A stretch of DNA of 64,000 bases from Pseudomonas sp. Irchel 3H7 (GCF_900187605.1 NZ_FYEA01000011.1:186001-250000); one strand, 5' to 3'; positions 42,930-51,137 are shown, counted from the first letter of the stretch. A program made the numbers and translations. Notes: generated by a model from the letters alone, not told the origin.

Positions 42930-43708
42930 CATGCTTCTCCCGGTGCCTGGCCGTGGGCGGCGGCCGTGCGCGCTTCGAGATCGCGCAGCGCCGTCAGTTC
43001 GACGTCGGTCGGTTCAGCGGTGGTTTCGACGTTGTCAGCAAAACGAACCGCCCAACCGGTGGCCGCGACCACTTGCTCGCGGGTTACGCCCGGATGCAGT
43101 GCGGTGACCACAAATTCGTGGGTGCCCTCTTCCGGCTCCATGATGCACAGGTCGGTGATGATCCCGACCGGACCGGCGCCCGGCAGGCCCAGACGTTTGC
43201 GCGAATCACCGCCCTCGCCGTGACCGACCGAGGTGATGAAATCGAGTTTGTCGACGAACGAACGCGCCGACTGTTTAAGGATGATCAACACGCTTTTCGC
43301 CGAACCGGCAATTTCCGGCGCGCCACCGGCACCTGGCAGACGCACTTTCGGCGAGAAGTAATCGCCGACCACGGTGGTGTTGATGTTGCCGAAACGGTCG
43401 ACCTGCGCGGCGCCGAGAAAACCGACGTCGATGCGCCCGCCCTGCAACCAGTAGCGAAAAATCTCACCGGTCGGTACGACGGTGTCAGCGGTTTCAGCGA
43501 GTTCGCCGTCACCGATCGACAGCGGCAGCACACTTGGCTTGGCGCCAATCGGACCCGATTCGTAGATCAGCACCACGTCCGGCGAAGAAGTCAGGCGCGC
43601 AAGGTTGGCGGCTTTCGACGGCAGGCCGATGCCGACGAAGCACACCGAGCCGTTCTTCAGGCGACGGGCCGCGGCGACGGTCATCATTTCATTGGTGGTG
43701 TAAGTCAT
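42929..43708 (-). CDS. pcaJ: 3-oxoadipate CoA-transferase, beta subunit (CatJ-type)
   Basis: A 259-residue class I CoA-transferase subunit. The catalytic-Glu motif E-x-G-x-x-G is in IYESGPIGAKP (residues ~50-60). At 259 residues it is longer than P. putida PcaJ (about 213) and fits the CatJ type from chloroaromatic-degrading Pseudomonas. With the alpha subunit it moves CoA from succinyl-CoA to 3-oxoadipate. Overlaps both neighbours by 1-3 nt. Confidence 0.93.
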   Translation of the reverse strand: MTYTTNEMMTVAAARRLKNGSVCFVGIGLPSKAANLARLTSSPDVVLIYESGPIGAKPSVLPLSIGDGELAETADTVVPTGEIFRYWLQGGRIDVGFLGAAQVDRFGNINTTVVGDYFSPKVRLPGAGGAPEIAGSAKSVLIILKQSARSFVDKLDFITSVGHGEGGDSRKRLGLPGAGPVGIITDLCIMEPEEGTHEFVVTALHPGVTREQVVAATGWAVRFADNVETTAEPTDVELTALRDLEARTAAAHGQAPGEA

Positions 43709-44565
43709 TATTTGGCCTCCGAAGCAGCGGCCAACTTGGCCTGGAACGCGCTGAAGTCAGCGCAGCCATGGATGTATTCGTTGATCCACGCAGTAAACGT
43801 CTCACGGTCTCGGGCGATCGGATCCCACGCCTGATAGAAACGATTGTCGCGCTCGTTGTAACCGTGGGCGTAGGAAGGATGTGCGCCGCCGGGAACATGG
43901 CAGACCGCGCTCAAGGCCCAGGTCGGCAATACACAAGAGTTCATCGGCGCGTTGAGGTCATCGACGATTTCTTCAACCGTGACGATGCAGCGCTTGGCGG
44001 CCAGTGCGGCTTCTTTCTGCACACCAAGAATGCCCCACAGCAACACGTTGCCCTGGCGGTCGGCTTTCTGTGCGTGGATCACGGTCACGTCCGGACGCAC
44101 CGACGGCACCGCCGCCAGTACTTCACCGGTGAACGGGCAGGTCACTGTTTTGATCAGCGGATTGACCTTCGGCAGGTCAGAGCCAGCGTAGGCACGCAGC
44201 ACCGCGAATGGCAGGCCGGAGGCGCCTGCGACGTAGGCATTGGCCAGGTCGGCGTGGCTGTGCTCTTCGATTTCGAGAGCGTGCGGCCATTGCTTCTCGA
44301 CCGCGTCACGCAGACGGTGCAGCGAACCCACACCCGGGTTGCCGCCCCAGGAGAAAATCAGTTTGCGTGCGCAACCGGCGCCGATCAGTTGGTCGTAGAT
44401 CAGGTCAGGCGTCATCCGCACCAATGTCAGATCTTTCTTGCCCTGACGAATGATTTCATGACCGGCGGCCGTAGGGATCAGGTGAGTGAAGCCTTCGAGT
44501 GCGACGGTGTCACCGTCGTTGACGAACTGCTTCACCGCGTCGTGCAGCGAAAGGATCTCAGCCAT
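43708..44565 (-). CDS. pcaI: 3-oxoadipate CoA-transferase, alpha subunit (CatI-type)
   Basis: A 285-residue subunit with the class I CoA-transferase start GDTVALEGFTHLIPTAAGHE and LIFSWGGNPGVGSLHRLRDA. It resembles CatI (~280 aa) more than P. putida PcaI (~231 aa). CAGGAG precedes ATG 44565. First gene of the pcaIJFHG run; its upstream region has PcaR-like boxes. Confidence 0.93.
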   Translation of the reverse strand: MAEILSLHDAVKQFVNDGDTVALEGFTHLIPTAAGHEIIRQGKKDLTLVRMTPDLIYDQLIGAGCARKLIFSWGGNPGVGSLHRLRDAVEKQWPHALEIEEHSHADLANAYVAGASGLPFAVLRAYAGSDLPKVNPLIKTVTCPFTGEVLAAVPSVRPDVTVIHAQKADRQGNVLLWGILGVQKEAALAAKRCIVTVEEIVDDLNAPMNSCVLPTWALSAVCHVPGGAHPSYAHGYNERDNRFYQAWDPIARDRETFTAWINEYIHGCADFSAFQAKLAAASEAK

Positions 44566-44668
44566 GGAGCGGGCTCCTGTTTTTGTAATGAATCGCCAGT
44601 GATAAAAAGGCGCGAGGTTCAGCGCCGGAGTGACTGAAGATTAAGCCTGGGAAAATTACCAAACAATC

Positions 44669-44700
44669 CGATAATCGACTGAGCGTTCGTTTATCGAACA
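44669..44700 (-). promoter_or_regulatory. PcaR-box pair upstream of pcaI
   Basis: On the minus strand GTTCGATAAACGAAC (44685-44699) resembles the PcaR box GTTCGATAATCGCAC. A second box core, CCGATAATCG, lies on the plus strand at 44669-44678. They are about 105-135 bp before the pcaI start. Confidence 0.75.
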
Positions 44701-44734
44701 GATTGTTGTCAACCTATCGGTTCGTGTTGCCTGC

Positions 44735-44810
44735 AAAAGATCGCAGCTTTCGGCAGCTCCTACAGGGTTACGCGTTCACATGTAGGAGCTGCCGAAGGCT
44801 GCGATCTTTT
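44735..44810. repeat. REP inverted pair (ctgcgatctttt family)
   Basis: AAAAGATCGCAGCTTTCGGC starting at 44735 is mirrored by GCCGAAGGCTGCGATCTTTT ending at 44810. It lies between pcaK and pcaI. Confidence 0.9.
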
Positions 44811-44827
44811 CGCTTTACATCGAAATA

Positions 44828-46174
44828 TCAGGTCGCATCCGCATGACTGACCATGCCCTTGATCACTACCGCCGTCGTCGCCAACGCCGCCGGAATCACC
44901 AACGCCGTCAGCACCTGCTCGAAATTCCAGCCCAGGCCCAACAACGTCGCGCCCATCCACGCCCCGAGAATCGCACCAAAGCGGCCAATCCCCAGCATCC
45001 ACGAGACCCCGGTCGCCCGCCCTTGGGTCGGATAAAACCGCGCCGCCAGTGACGGCATCGCCGACTGTGCACCGTTCACGCACATCCCCGCCACCAGCAC
45101 CAACGTCGCCAGCAACGTGATATTGCCCAGGCTCTGCCCCACCGCGTAGGCAAACACCCCGGCCAGCAGGTAGAACGTGCCGATGACCTTGTGCGGATTG
45201 AAGCGGTCCATGGCCCAGCCCACCGCCACCGCACTCAACACCCCGCCAAACTGGAACAACGCACCGATAAACGCGGCTTGTTCCATGCTCGCGCCACTGT
45301 CACGCATCAGCGTCGGCAGCCAACTGGTCAGCAGGTAAACGATCACCAGGCCCATGAAATAGGTCAGCCACAGCAGCAAGGTGCCAGTGCTGTAAGTACC
45401 GGAGAAAATCACCGCGAACACGTTTCGCGCCTTGACGGTTTTCTGCTCCGGCACGCTGAAGCTGGAAGCCTGGGCCACAGTGAGCGGATCAATCGGCGCG
45501 AGGGTTTTGCGGATTTTGTCAGTGCCACGGTTGCGGACTACAAGGTAGCGCGCCGATTCCGGCAGCCAGAACAGCAGCACTACGGCGAGGATCAGCGGCA
45601 AGATCCCGCCGATCAGCAGCAGGCTGTGCCAGCCGAACGCGGGGATCAGCTTGGCGGAAATAAACCCGCCACCGGCCATACCAAGGTTGAAACCGCAGAA
45701 CATGCTGGTCACCAGCAGCGATTTCTTGCGCTCCGGGGTGTATTCCGAGAGCAGCGTGGTGGCGTTGGGCATGCCGGCGCCCAGACCCAGACCGGTGAGG
45801 AAACGCAACACCAACAGTTGTTCGACGTTGGTGCTGTACGCCGACGCCAGGCTGAAGGCACCGAACAGCACCACAGCGCCGACGAGTACGACTTTTCGCC
45901 CGAAGCGGTCAGCCAATGGACCGGAACCCAGTGCGCCGAAGACCATACCGATCAACGCCGCACTCATCACCGGGCCAAGACTGGCGCGGTCGATGCCCCA
46001 GTCCTGCGACAGCGCCGGGGCAATGAAGCCCATCGCGGCGGTGTCGAGGCCATCGAGAAAGACAATCAGGAAACACAAGATCACCACCCGCCACTGATAG
46101 CGCGAGATCGGTTGGGCATTGATGAAGGTCTGCACGTCGAGGCAGTTACCTACAGCGGACTGAGGCTGGTTCAT
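44828..46174 (-). CDS. pcaK: Aromatic acid:H+ symporter PcaK
   Basis: A 448-residue MFS transporter of the AAHS family, the size of P. putida PcaK, which imports 4-hydroxybenzoate and protocatechuate. Seen are DGLDTAAMGFIAPALSQDW (loop-1 acidic motif with helix 1), GPLADRFGRKVVLV (MFS motif A) and FLTGLGLGAGMPNATTLLSEY. ATG 46174 gives the family N terminus; the ribosome-binding site is weak and embedded in an A-rich stretch GGAATAAAAATA. Confidence 0.95.
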   Translation of the reverse strand: MNQPQSAVGNCLDVQTFINAQPISRYQWRVVILCFLIVFLDGLDTAAMGFIAPALSQDWGIDRASLGPVMSAALIGMVFGALGSGPLADRFGRKVVLVGAVVLFGAFSLASAYSTNVEQLLVLRFLTGLGLGAGMPNATTLLSEYTPERKKSLLVTSMFCGFNLGMAGGGFISAKLIPAFGWHSLLLIGGILPLILAVVLLFWLPESARYLVVRNRGTDKIRKTLAPIDPLTVAQASSFSVPEQKTVKARNVFAVIFSGTYSTGTLLLWLTYFMGLVIVYLLTSWLPTLMRDSGASMEQAAFIGALFQFGGVLSAVAVGWAMDRFNPHKVIGTFYLLAGVFAYAVGQSLGNITLLATLVLVAGMCVNGAQSAMPSLAARFYPTQGRATGVSWMLGIGRFGAILGAWMGATLLGLGWNFEQVLTALVIPAALATTAVVIKGMVSHADAT

Positions 46175-46186
46175 TATTTTTATTCC
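46175..46186 (-). promoter_or_regulatory. A-rich Hfq/Crc-type motif at the pcaK start
   Basis: On the coding strand GGAATAAAAATA directly precedes ATG. AATAAAAA fits AANAANAA, the Hfq/Crc catabolite-repression motif, at the position where such sites act. Confidence 0.45.
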
Positions 46187-46428
46187 ACGCAAAAAACGCA
46201 GTCGAACGGCGGCCGGCCAGAGAGAGGCACGGTCACAAGAATAGAAGGTCTGGATCAGGCGTTGCGGGAAACCCGGCAACAGCGGGTGGAGCGGAGACAG
46301 TCGGAGAGCGTGCGCATGGTGAGTTGCCTCTTGTCATTATTATGGGAGTCGACAGTCCGGCGGGCTCATTCACATCAGCGCCGGATGACGCTGCCGCGAC
46401 ATTAATGATCCGAGGGTTTTAGCGTCAA

Positions 46429-46461
46429 TTCGATAAACGCAACACTGTGCGTTTATCGAAC
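46429..46461. promoter_or_regulatory. Inverted PcaR boxes between pcaR and pcaK
   Basis: TTCGATAAACGCA (46429-46441) and TGCGTTTATCGAA (46448-46460) form a perfect 13-bp inverted repeat with a 6-bp centre. The minus-strand copy reads GTTCGATAAACGCAC, one base from the PcaR consensus remembered as GTTCGATAATCGCAC. It ends 8 bp before the pcaR stop codon and lies 255 bp before pcaK. Confidence 0.8.
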
Positions 46462-46468
46462 AGCTTCA

Positions 46469-47311
46469 TCAGGCGAACAGCTGTGCGCTGAGGTCGCGAC
46501 TGGCACTGAGCAAGCCCGGCAGGAAGCGCTGCTCCAGCTCGGTCCGACTGACGCGACCGGCGTGGGTACTGACGTTGAGCGCCGCCACCACTTGGCCCGA
46601 GGCATCGTAGACCGGCACGGCAATCGAACGCAGGCCTTGTTCCAGTTCCTGATCGACAATGCACCAGCCTTGCTGCCGCACTTCCTGCAGACATTCGAGC
46701 AACGCATCAGGGGTATGGATCGTGCGACTGGTCTTGGCGACCAGTTCGGCGTGATCGAGGTACTCACGCAACGACGTATCGTCGAGGGCTGCCAGCAGAA
46801 TCCGGCCCATCGATGTGCAATACGCCGGCAACCGACCGCCCACCGACAGATCCACCGATATCAGCCGTTGGGTGGTCGCCGAACGCGCGATGTAGAGAAT
46901 GTCGTCGCCTTCAAGCGTGGCCATGTTGCAGGCTTCGTGCAGTTGCTCGCTCATGCGGTCGAGGTAGGGCTGGGCGGACACCGCCAACGGCGTCGACGAC
47001 AGATACGCGTGGCCGAGGGTCAGCACTTTGGGCAGCAACGAATAGGTGCGCCCGTCGGTGGTGGCGTAGCCGAGTTTGATCAGCGTATGCAGACACCGGC
47101 GCACAGCGGCGCGAGGAATTTCCGTGCGGTGACTGATTTGGGCGATGGTCAGATGACGCTTGCGCTCCTGAAACGCCTGCACCACCGCCAAGCCCCGGGC
47201 CAGCGAGGTCATGAAGTCCGGATCACCGGTCAACGCCTGGATGCGTTTGGCCGGCGAGGCGACGATCGGCGGCGCCACGGAGGTGAAAGAGTTGCGCATT
47301 TGATCGTTCAT
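46469..47311 (-). CDS. pcaR: IclR-family regulator PcaR
   Basis: A 280-residue IclR-type regulator. The winged helix is at residues ~35-95 (LTIAQISHRTEIPRAAVRRC, then LHTLIKLGYATTDGRTYSLL), and the effector domain contains NMATLEGDDILYIARS, LPAYCTSMGRILLAAL and GWCIVDQELEQGLRSIAVPV. In P. putida PcaR activates pca genes in response to beta-ketoadipate and controls its own expression. PcaR boxes are found before pcaR, pcaK and pcaI. Confidence 0.95.
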   Translation of the reverse strand: MNDQMRNSFTSVAPPIVASPAKRIQALTGDPDFMTSLARGLAVVQAFQERKRHLTIAQISHRTEIPRAAVRRCLHTLIKLGYATTDGRTYSLLPKVLTLGHAYLSSTPLAVSAQPYLDRMSEQLHEACNMATLEGDDILYIARSATTQRLISVDLSVGGRLPAYCTSMGRILLAALDDTSLREYLDHAELVAKTSRTIHTPDALLECLQEVRQQGWCIVDQELEQGLRSIAVPVYDASGQVVAALNVSTHAGRVSRTELEQRFLPGLLSASRDLSAQLFA

Positions 47312-47396
47312 TTCTTGTCCTTTTATCCGGCACGGATCAATGGGCTATACAAGCGGCTCGCCAACAAATGCACAAGCGTCGGACCTGCAAGATTGG

Positions 47397-47426
47397 GCGA
47401 TTATCGAACCGCGGGCCGATAATCGC
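47397..47426. promoter_or_regulatory. Inverted PcaR boxes upstream of pcaR (autoregulation)
   Basis: GCGATTATCG (47397-47406) and CGATAATCGC (47417-47426) form a perfect inverted repeat; the minus-strand copy reads GTTCGATAATCGC, matching the PcaR box. It is 85-115 bp before the pcaR start. Confidence 0.8.
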
Positions 47427-47629
47427 AATCAGCCATGCGGCTCGCGTCAACGCTCCCAGGGTTCGGCTGAACTTTGGCTTTTATCTGAATCACGGCCTTA
47501 GTTGTTCGACTAAATGGCGCCAAAAACAGATCGCTCGCTAAATAGTGGGCGTCTGCACTTCAACTAGCGAGAAAAGTTGCGAGTCACAAAACAATCACAC
47601 ATTCAGAACCGTTTTTAACTTGGCAAAGA

Positions 47630-47657
47630 TAGTCATTCCTGAATCGACCGCTATAAT
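47630..47657 (+). promoter_or_regulatory. Candidate sigma-70 promoter for a small RNA or long leader
   Basis: A perfect -10 box TATAAT at 47652-47657 is preceded, 16 bp upstream, by TAGTCA (4 of 6 matches to TTGACA). No protein gene starts directly downstream. Confidence 0.5.
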
Positions 47658-47663
47658 GCACCT

Positions 47664-47806
47664 CAGTGGCACCTCGTTTTTAAACGCCGAGGTCGTCACC
47701 CGCTGCGGCGATGTCCATCGCCAACAGCCCGGCCAGCGCCTGACGCGCATCACTCATGCAACGCCTGCGCTCGCTGAAACAGGAAACTGATGCTGCGTCA
47801 GTTTTT
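47664..47806 (+). ncRNA. Candidate small RNA with three hairpins and a terminator
   Basis: Downstream of TATAAT (47652-47657) lie a hairpin ACCTCG/CGAGGT (47671-47693), a hairpin GGCGAT/ATCGCC (47707-47722) and a terminator-like stem AACTGA/TCAGTT followed by five T (47785-47806). Total transcript about 143 nt. There is no ribosome-binding site with a convincing reading frame inside. The alternative is that this is the attenuated leader of the 66-aa gene at 47962. It occupies most of the 650-bp gap between pcaR and that gene. Confidence 0.4.
47785..47806 (+). terminator. Terminator-like hairpin ending the candidate small RNA
   Basis: AACTGA, seven-base loop, TCAGTT, then TTT continuing a five-T run. 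The stem is short (6 bp), so termination may be partial. Confidence 0.5.
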
Positions 47807-47961
47807 ATCTGGTGCCGTAGCCGCCTGTAACACGGAAGTCTTGATCGCCCCACCGATTACACCAATGCCTGTTCAGGTGCTGGATGCTCGGTGGCTTCGT
47901 TCAATCGATTCGTTGCAGTGCGTTTCACCAGACACTTAACTCAACTCATACAGGTAGCACT

Positions 47962-48162
47962 GTGACGAAAGACGAACTGCGCGCGGAACTTGAGCGCCAG
48001 GAACAACGTTACAAGGAAGTTTACGGCGGGGAAGTCACCACCTACGCCGCTCAGCCCGAACCGGAACGCAAAGCGTGGCGTAAACGCCCGACCGTTCAGG
48101 ATCAGGTCTTCAAGCAAGAAATCGAAAAGATCGAAAAGGAACTCAAAGCCGAAGAGCCTTGA
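47962..48162 (+). CDS. Small conserved hypothetical protein (66 aa), GTG start
   Basis: The reading from GTG 47962 is (V)TKDELRAELERQEQRYKEVY then GGEVTTYAAQPEPERKAWRK and a charged helical end EKIEKELKAEEP. It is strongly hydrophilic and mostly helical with many Glu and Lys. It looks like a small protein I recognise as recurring in Pseudomonas genomes, without function. An upstream extension in the same frame has poor coding character. It lies 374 bp before the phosphate transporter gene. Confidence 0.7.
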   Translation: MTKDELRAELERQEQRYKEVYGGEVTTYAAQPEPERKAWRKRPTVQDQVFKQEIEKIEKELKAEEP

Positions 48163-48536
48163 GCCACAGTTTTTCGATCGTTGAAGGTTTTACGTCCACA
48201 CCGGTTACAAGCGCGGTGGAACGACGAGGCCTTGCGCGCCCGCTACCCGCGGGCAGCGGCCATCATCCGATCTGGCAGACTGAGGACGGGCGTCCTACAG
48301 GTTTCACAGATATTTCAGACAAGCGTTCGAGACCTCTCCGCGACGATGAAATCGCTTGCGAAATGAGCCTTTTACTATATAAATCAATGACTTGAAAAAC
48401 CCTGTGCTGTGCTGGGTTTTCATGCGCTGCAACAAATTAAATCGAAGAAGTGTGTAACCGATGAGCAGGTAGGGGATCGATTTCCAGTCTTTTCTGGCAT
48501 AATCGCGCCCCCTTACGACCGGGTCAGAAAACCTTC
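48163..48536. other. 374-bp intergenic region with weak hairpin and the pit promoter
   Basis: No convincing gene is present. AAAACCC and GGGTTTT (48396-48420) can form a 7-bp stem with a terminal T run and may terminate the 66-aa gene transcript. A -10-like CATAAT at 48498-48503 is a candidate promoter element for the transporter gene. Confidence 0.5.
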
Positions 48537-50012
48537 ATGATCGATTTATTCAGCGGACTGGATGCTTGGGTGCTTGTGAGCCTCTTGCTCGCCCTGACGT
48601 TTGTCCTCGCCTTCGAGTTCATCAATGGATTTCATGACACCGCTAACGCGGTAGCCACTGTTATCTACACCAAAGCCATGCCGCCCCACCTGGCGGTGTT
48701 CTTTTCCGGTGTGTTCAATTTCCTCGGCGTGCTGCTGGGCGGCGTTGGCGTGGCGTATGCCATTGTCCATTTGCTGCCGGTTGAACTGCTGATCAATGTG
48801 AACACCGGCCATGGCCTGGCGATGGTGTTCTCGTTGCTCGCCGCGGCAATCGCCTGGAACCTGGGCACCTGGTACTTCGGTATCCCGGCTTCCAGCTCGC
48901 ACACCTTGATCGGCTCGATCCTCGGTGTTGGCCTGGCCAACGCCCTGATCAACGACATTCCGTTGGCCGACGGCGTGAACTGGCAGAAAGCGATCGACAT
49001 CGGCGCCTCGCTGGTGTTCTCGCCAATGGCCGGCTTCCTGATCGCCGCGCTGATTCTGATCGGCCTGAAATGGTGGCGTCCGCTGTCGAAGATGCACAAG
49101 ACACCGGAACAGCGCCGCAAGATCGACGACAAGAAGCATCCACCGTTCTGGAACCGTCTGGTCCTGGTGATCTCGGCGATGGCCGTGAGCTTCGTGCACG
49201 GCTCCAACGATGGTCAGAAAGGCATCGGCCTGATCATGCTGGTGCTGATCGGTATCGTCCCGGCGCAGTTCGTCCTCGACCTGAACAGCACCACGTATCA
49301 GATCGAACGCACCCGCGATGCGACCCTGCACCTGAGCCAGTTCTACCAGCGCAACGCCGATTCGCTGGGTGAATTCCTGGCCTTGGGCAAGAGCGTGGAA
49401 GGCGACCTGCCGGAGAAATTCCGCTGCAACCCGCAGCAGACCGAACCGACCATCAGCGCCCTGCTGCACACGCTTAAAGGCGTAGCGGACTACCACTCGC
49501 TGTCGTCGGAAAGCCGCATCGAAGTACGTCGCTACCTGCTCTGCCTGGACGACACCGCGAAGAAGGTTGGCAAACTGCCTGGCCTGGAAGCCCGTGAAAA
49601 GGCTGACCTCGACAAGCTGCGCAAAGACCTGACCACCACCACTGAATACGCGCCGTTCTGGGTGATTCTGGCGGTTGCACTGGCCTTGGGCCTGGGCACC
49701 ATGGTTGGCTGGAAACGCGTGGTGCTGACCATCGGCGAGAAGATCGGCAAGCAGGGCATGACCTATTCCCAGGGCATGTCCGCGCAGATCACTACTGCCA
49801 GTTTGATCGGCATGGCCAACATCTTCAGCCTGCCGGTGTCGACCACTCACGTGCTGTCTTCGGGCGTGGCGGGCACCATGGTCGCTAACAAGAGCGGCCT
49901 GCAGGGTGGCACGGTTCGCACCATTCTGTTGGCTTGGGTGTTGACCTTGCCGGCGACTGTGGCGCTGTCCGCTGGGTTGTTCTGGCTGGCTTCGAAGGCG
50001 CTGGGTAGCTGA
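48537..50012 (+). CDS. pitA: PiT-family inorganic phosphate transporter
   Basis: A 491-residue inner-membrane symporter. The two PiT signature repeats are visible: EFINGFHDTANAVATVIYTK (residues ~22-41) and FVHGSNDGQKGIGLIMLVL (residues ~218-236). A cytoplasmic loop of ~140 residues follows the sixth or so helix, and the last third has PVSTTHVLSSGVAG. It imports metal-phosphate with protons (low-affinity uptake). A strong terminator follows 18 bp after the stop. Confidence 0.95.
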   Translation: MIDLFSGLDAWVLVSLLLALTFVLAFEFINGFHDTANAVATVIYTKAMPPHLAVFFSGVFNFLGVLLGGVGVAYAIVHLLPVELLINVNTGHGLAMVFSLLAAAIAWNLGTWYFGIPASSSHTLIGSILGVGLANALINDIPLADGVNWQKAIDIGASLVFSPMAGFLIAALILIGLKWWRPLSKMHKTPEQRRKIDDKKHPPFWNRLVLVISAMAVSFVHGSNDGQKGIGLIMLVLIGIVPAQFVLDLNSTTYQIERTRDATLHLSQFYQRNADSLGEFLALGKSVEGDLPEKFRCNPQQTEPTISALLHTLKGVADYHSLSSESRIEVRRYLLCLDDTAKKVGKLPGLEAREKADLDKLRKDLTTTTEYAPFWVILAVALALGLGTMVGWKRVVLTIGEKIGKQGMTYSQGMSAQITTASLIGMANIFSLPVSTTHVLSSGVAGTMVANKSGLQGGTVRTILLAWVLTLPATVALSAGLFWLASKALGS

Positions 50013-50030
50013 TAGATAGCGGGACATGAG

Positions 50031-50064
50031 AAAGGCGCGATTCGAGAGGATCGCGCCTTTTTTT
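50031..50064 (+). terminator. Rho-independent terminator after the phosphate transporter gene
   Basis: AAAGGCGCGAT and ATCGCGCCTTT form an 11-bp stem followed by a T run. Confidence 0.95.
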
Positions 50065-50091
50065 GTGTTTGGGGGTTTGGAATTGGGGGGG

Positions 50092-50350
50092 GCATATCCG
50101 TTGCTGCGGGTGTTGCCGCTGGCGGTTTCGCTCTTACAGCGAGTCACCTTTTCCAAACGCCGAAAAGGTAACCCAAAAGGCTTTGCCCCGGCGTACGGCA
50201 CTTCGCTGAGGCTCAGTGTTCCCTCGCTACGGTGTCCATCCGGGGCATCGCCTACGGGTTGCTTCGCTGCACCTCCTCTCGATGTATGCGGCTGCGCCGC
50301 ACGGCGCTGCGCGCCTAACCCCCGGATGAACACCTCCGCTCGGCCTGCCG
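50092..50350 (+). repeat. Long repeat E, left arm of a 1-kb inverted composite
   Basis: About 260 bp beginning GCATATCCGTTGCTGCGG and containing GTCACCTTTTCCAAACGCCG, GCCTACGG-TTGCTTCGCTGC and ACCTCCTCTCG. The same order of blocks recurs inverted at 50886-51137. Frames across it encode no plausible protein, although such elements are often called as short hypothetical genes. Confidence 0.85.
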
Positions 50351-50394
50351 AAGGGGCAAAAGATCAAAAGCCAAAGCCAGAGCAAGATCAAAAG

Positions 50395-50776
50395 CCCCTC
50401 ACCCTAGCCCTCTCCCAGAGGGAGAGGGGACTGACCGAGGTGTTTGGGAGAGGCACGCCGACGTGAAATACCGTGCCGAACTCAGATTTTGAAGCCTTGA
50501 AGCAAGAGCCCCTCACCCTAACCCTCTCCCAGAGGGAGAGGGGACTGATCGAGGTGTTTGGGAGAGGCGCGCCGACGTGAAATACCGTACCGAACTCAGA
50601 TTTTGAAGCCTTGAAGCAAGAGCCCCTCACCCTAGCCCTCTCCCAGAGGGAGAGGGGACTGACCGTGGTGTTTGGGGAAGGTACGCCGACGTGCGATACC
50701 GCGTTGAACTCAGATCTTGAAAAGCCCACAAATCGGCTCCCTCTCCCTCGGGAGAGGGCTGGGGTGAGGGGCAAAC
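50395..50776. repeat. 114-bp tandem array with inverted end, 'ccctctccc' family copy 3
   Basis: Units starting CCCCTCACCCTA at 50395, 50509 and 50623 repeat with an exact 114-bp period (two complete units plus a third). Each holds CCCTCTCCCAGAGGGAGAGG, ACTGACCGAGGTGTTTGGGA (with small changes) and ACGTGAAATACCG. The array ends with the inverted arm CCCTCTCCCTCGGGAGAGGG at about 50740-50759. Relatives are at 11876-12076 and 26465-26606. Confidence 0.92.
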
Positions 50777-50885
50777 CCACCACAAATCCAAAGCCGACCA
50801 CGCCCCGCTCTTCACCACTCAATAGGCCGAGTGTCAGCTCGCCTGCTCTTGATCTTGATCTTGATCCACGGGCGACGTCGGAAGG

Positions 50886-51137
50886 CTGAGTGGAGGGATT
50901 GATCCGGGGGTGGGAGCGCAGCGACCGTTTGGCGAAGCCAAACACAGCGAGAGGAGGTGCAGCGAAGCAAACCGTAGGCGCTGCGCCCGGATCGATCCCG
51001 CAGCGAAGGAACCCCGAGCCCCAGCGAGCGGGCCGCACGCAGGAGCAAGCCTTTTCGGTTACCTTTTCGGCGTTTGGAAAAGGTGACCCGCCGTAAGGGC
51101 GGAACCCTAAGCCGCCGTTACCGCAGCAACGGATATT
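50886..51137 (-). repeat. Long repeat E, right (inverted) arm
   Basis: Read on the minus strand from 51137 it starts ATATCCGTTGCTGCGG and matches the left arm in GTCACCTTTTCCAAACGCCG, AAAAGGTAACC, CGCCTACGGTTTGCTTCGCT and GCACCTCCTCTCGC, ending in CCCCCGGATCAAT. The two arms enclose the 114-bp array. Confidence 0.85.

Noticed and set aside
40956..43223. 755-codon plus-strand frame across pcaGHFJ
   Set aside because: It crosses four well-identified minus-strand pca genes and has no recognisable content.
47545..47790. 81-codon open frame overlapping the candidate small RNA
   Set aside because: No ribosome-binding site, mixed composition, and it reads through the promoter-like TATAAT and two hairpins.
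48159..48395. 78-codon open frame downstream of the 66-aa gene
   Set aside because: It overlaps the preceding stop, has no ribosome-binding site and looks like random translation of an intergenic region.
50395..50776. CRISPR array suspected from the regular 114-bp repetition
   Set aside because: The repeats are contiguous tandem copies; there are no unique spacers of uniform length and no cas genes.
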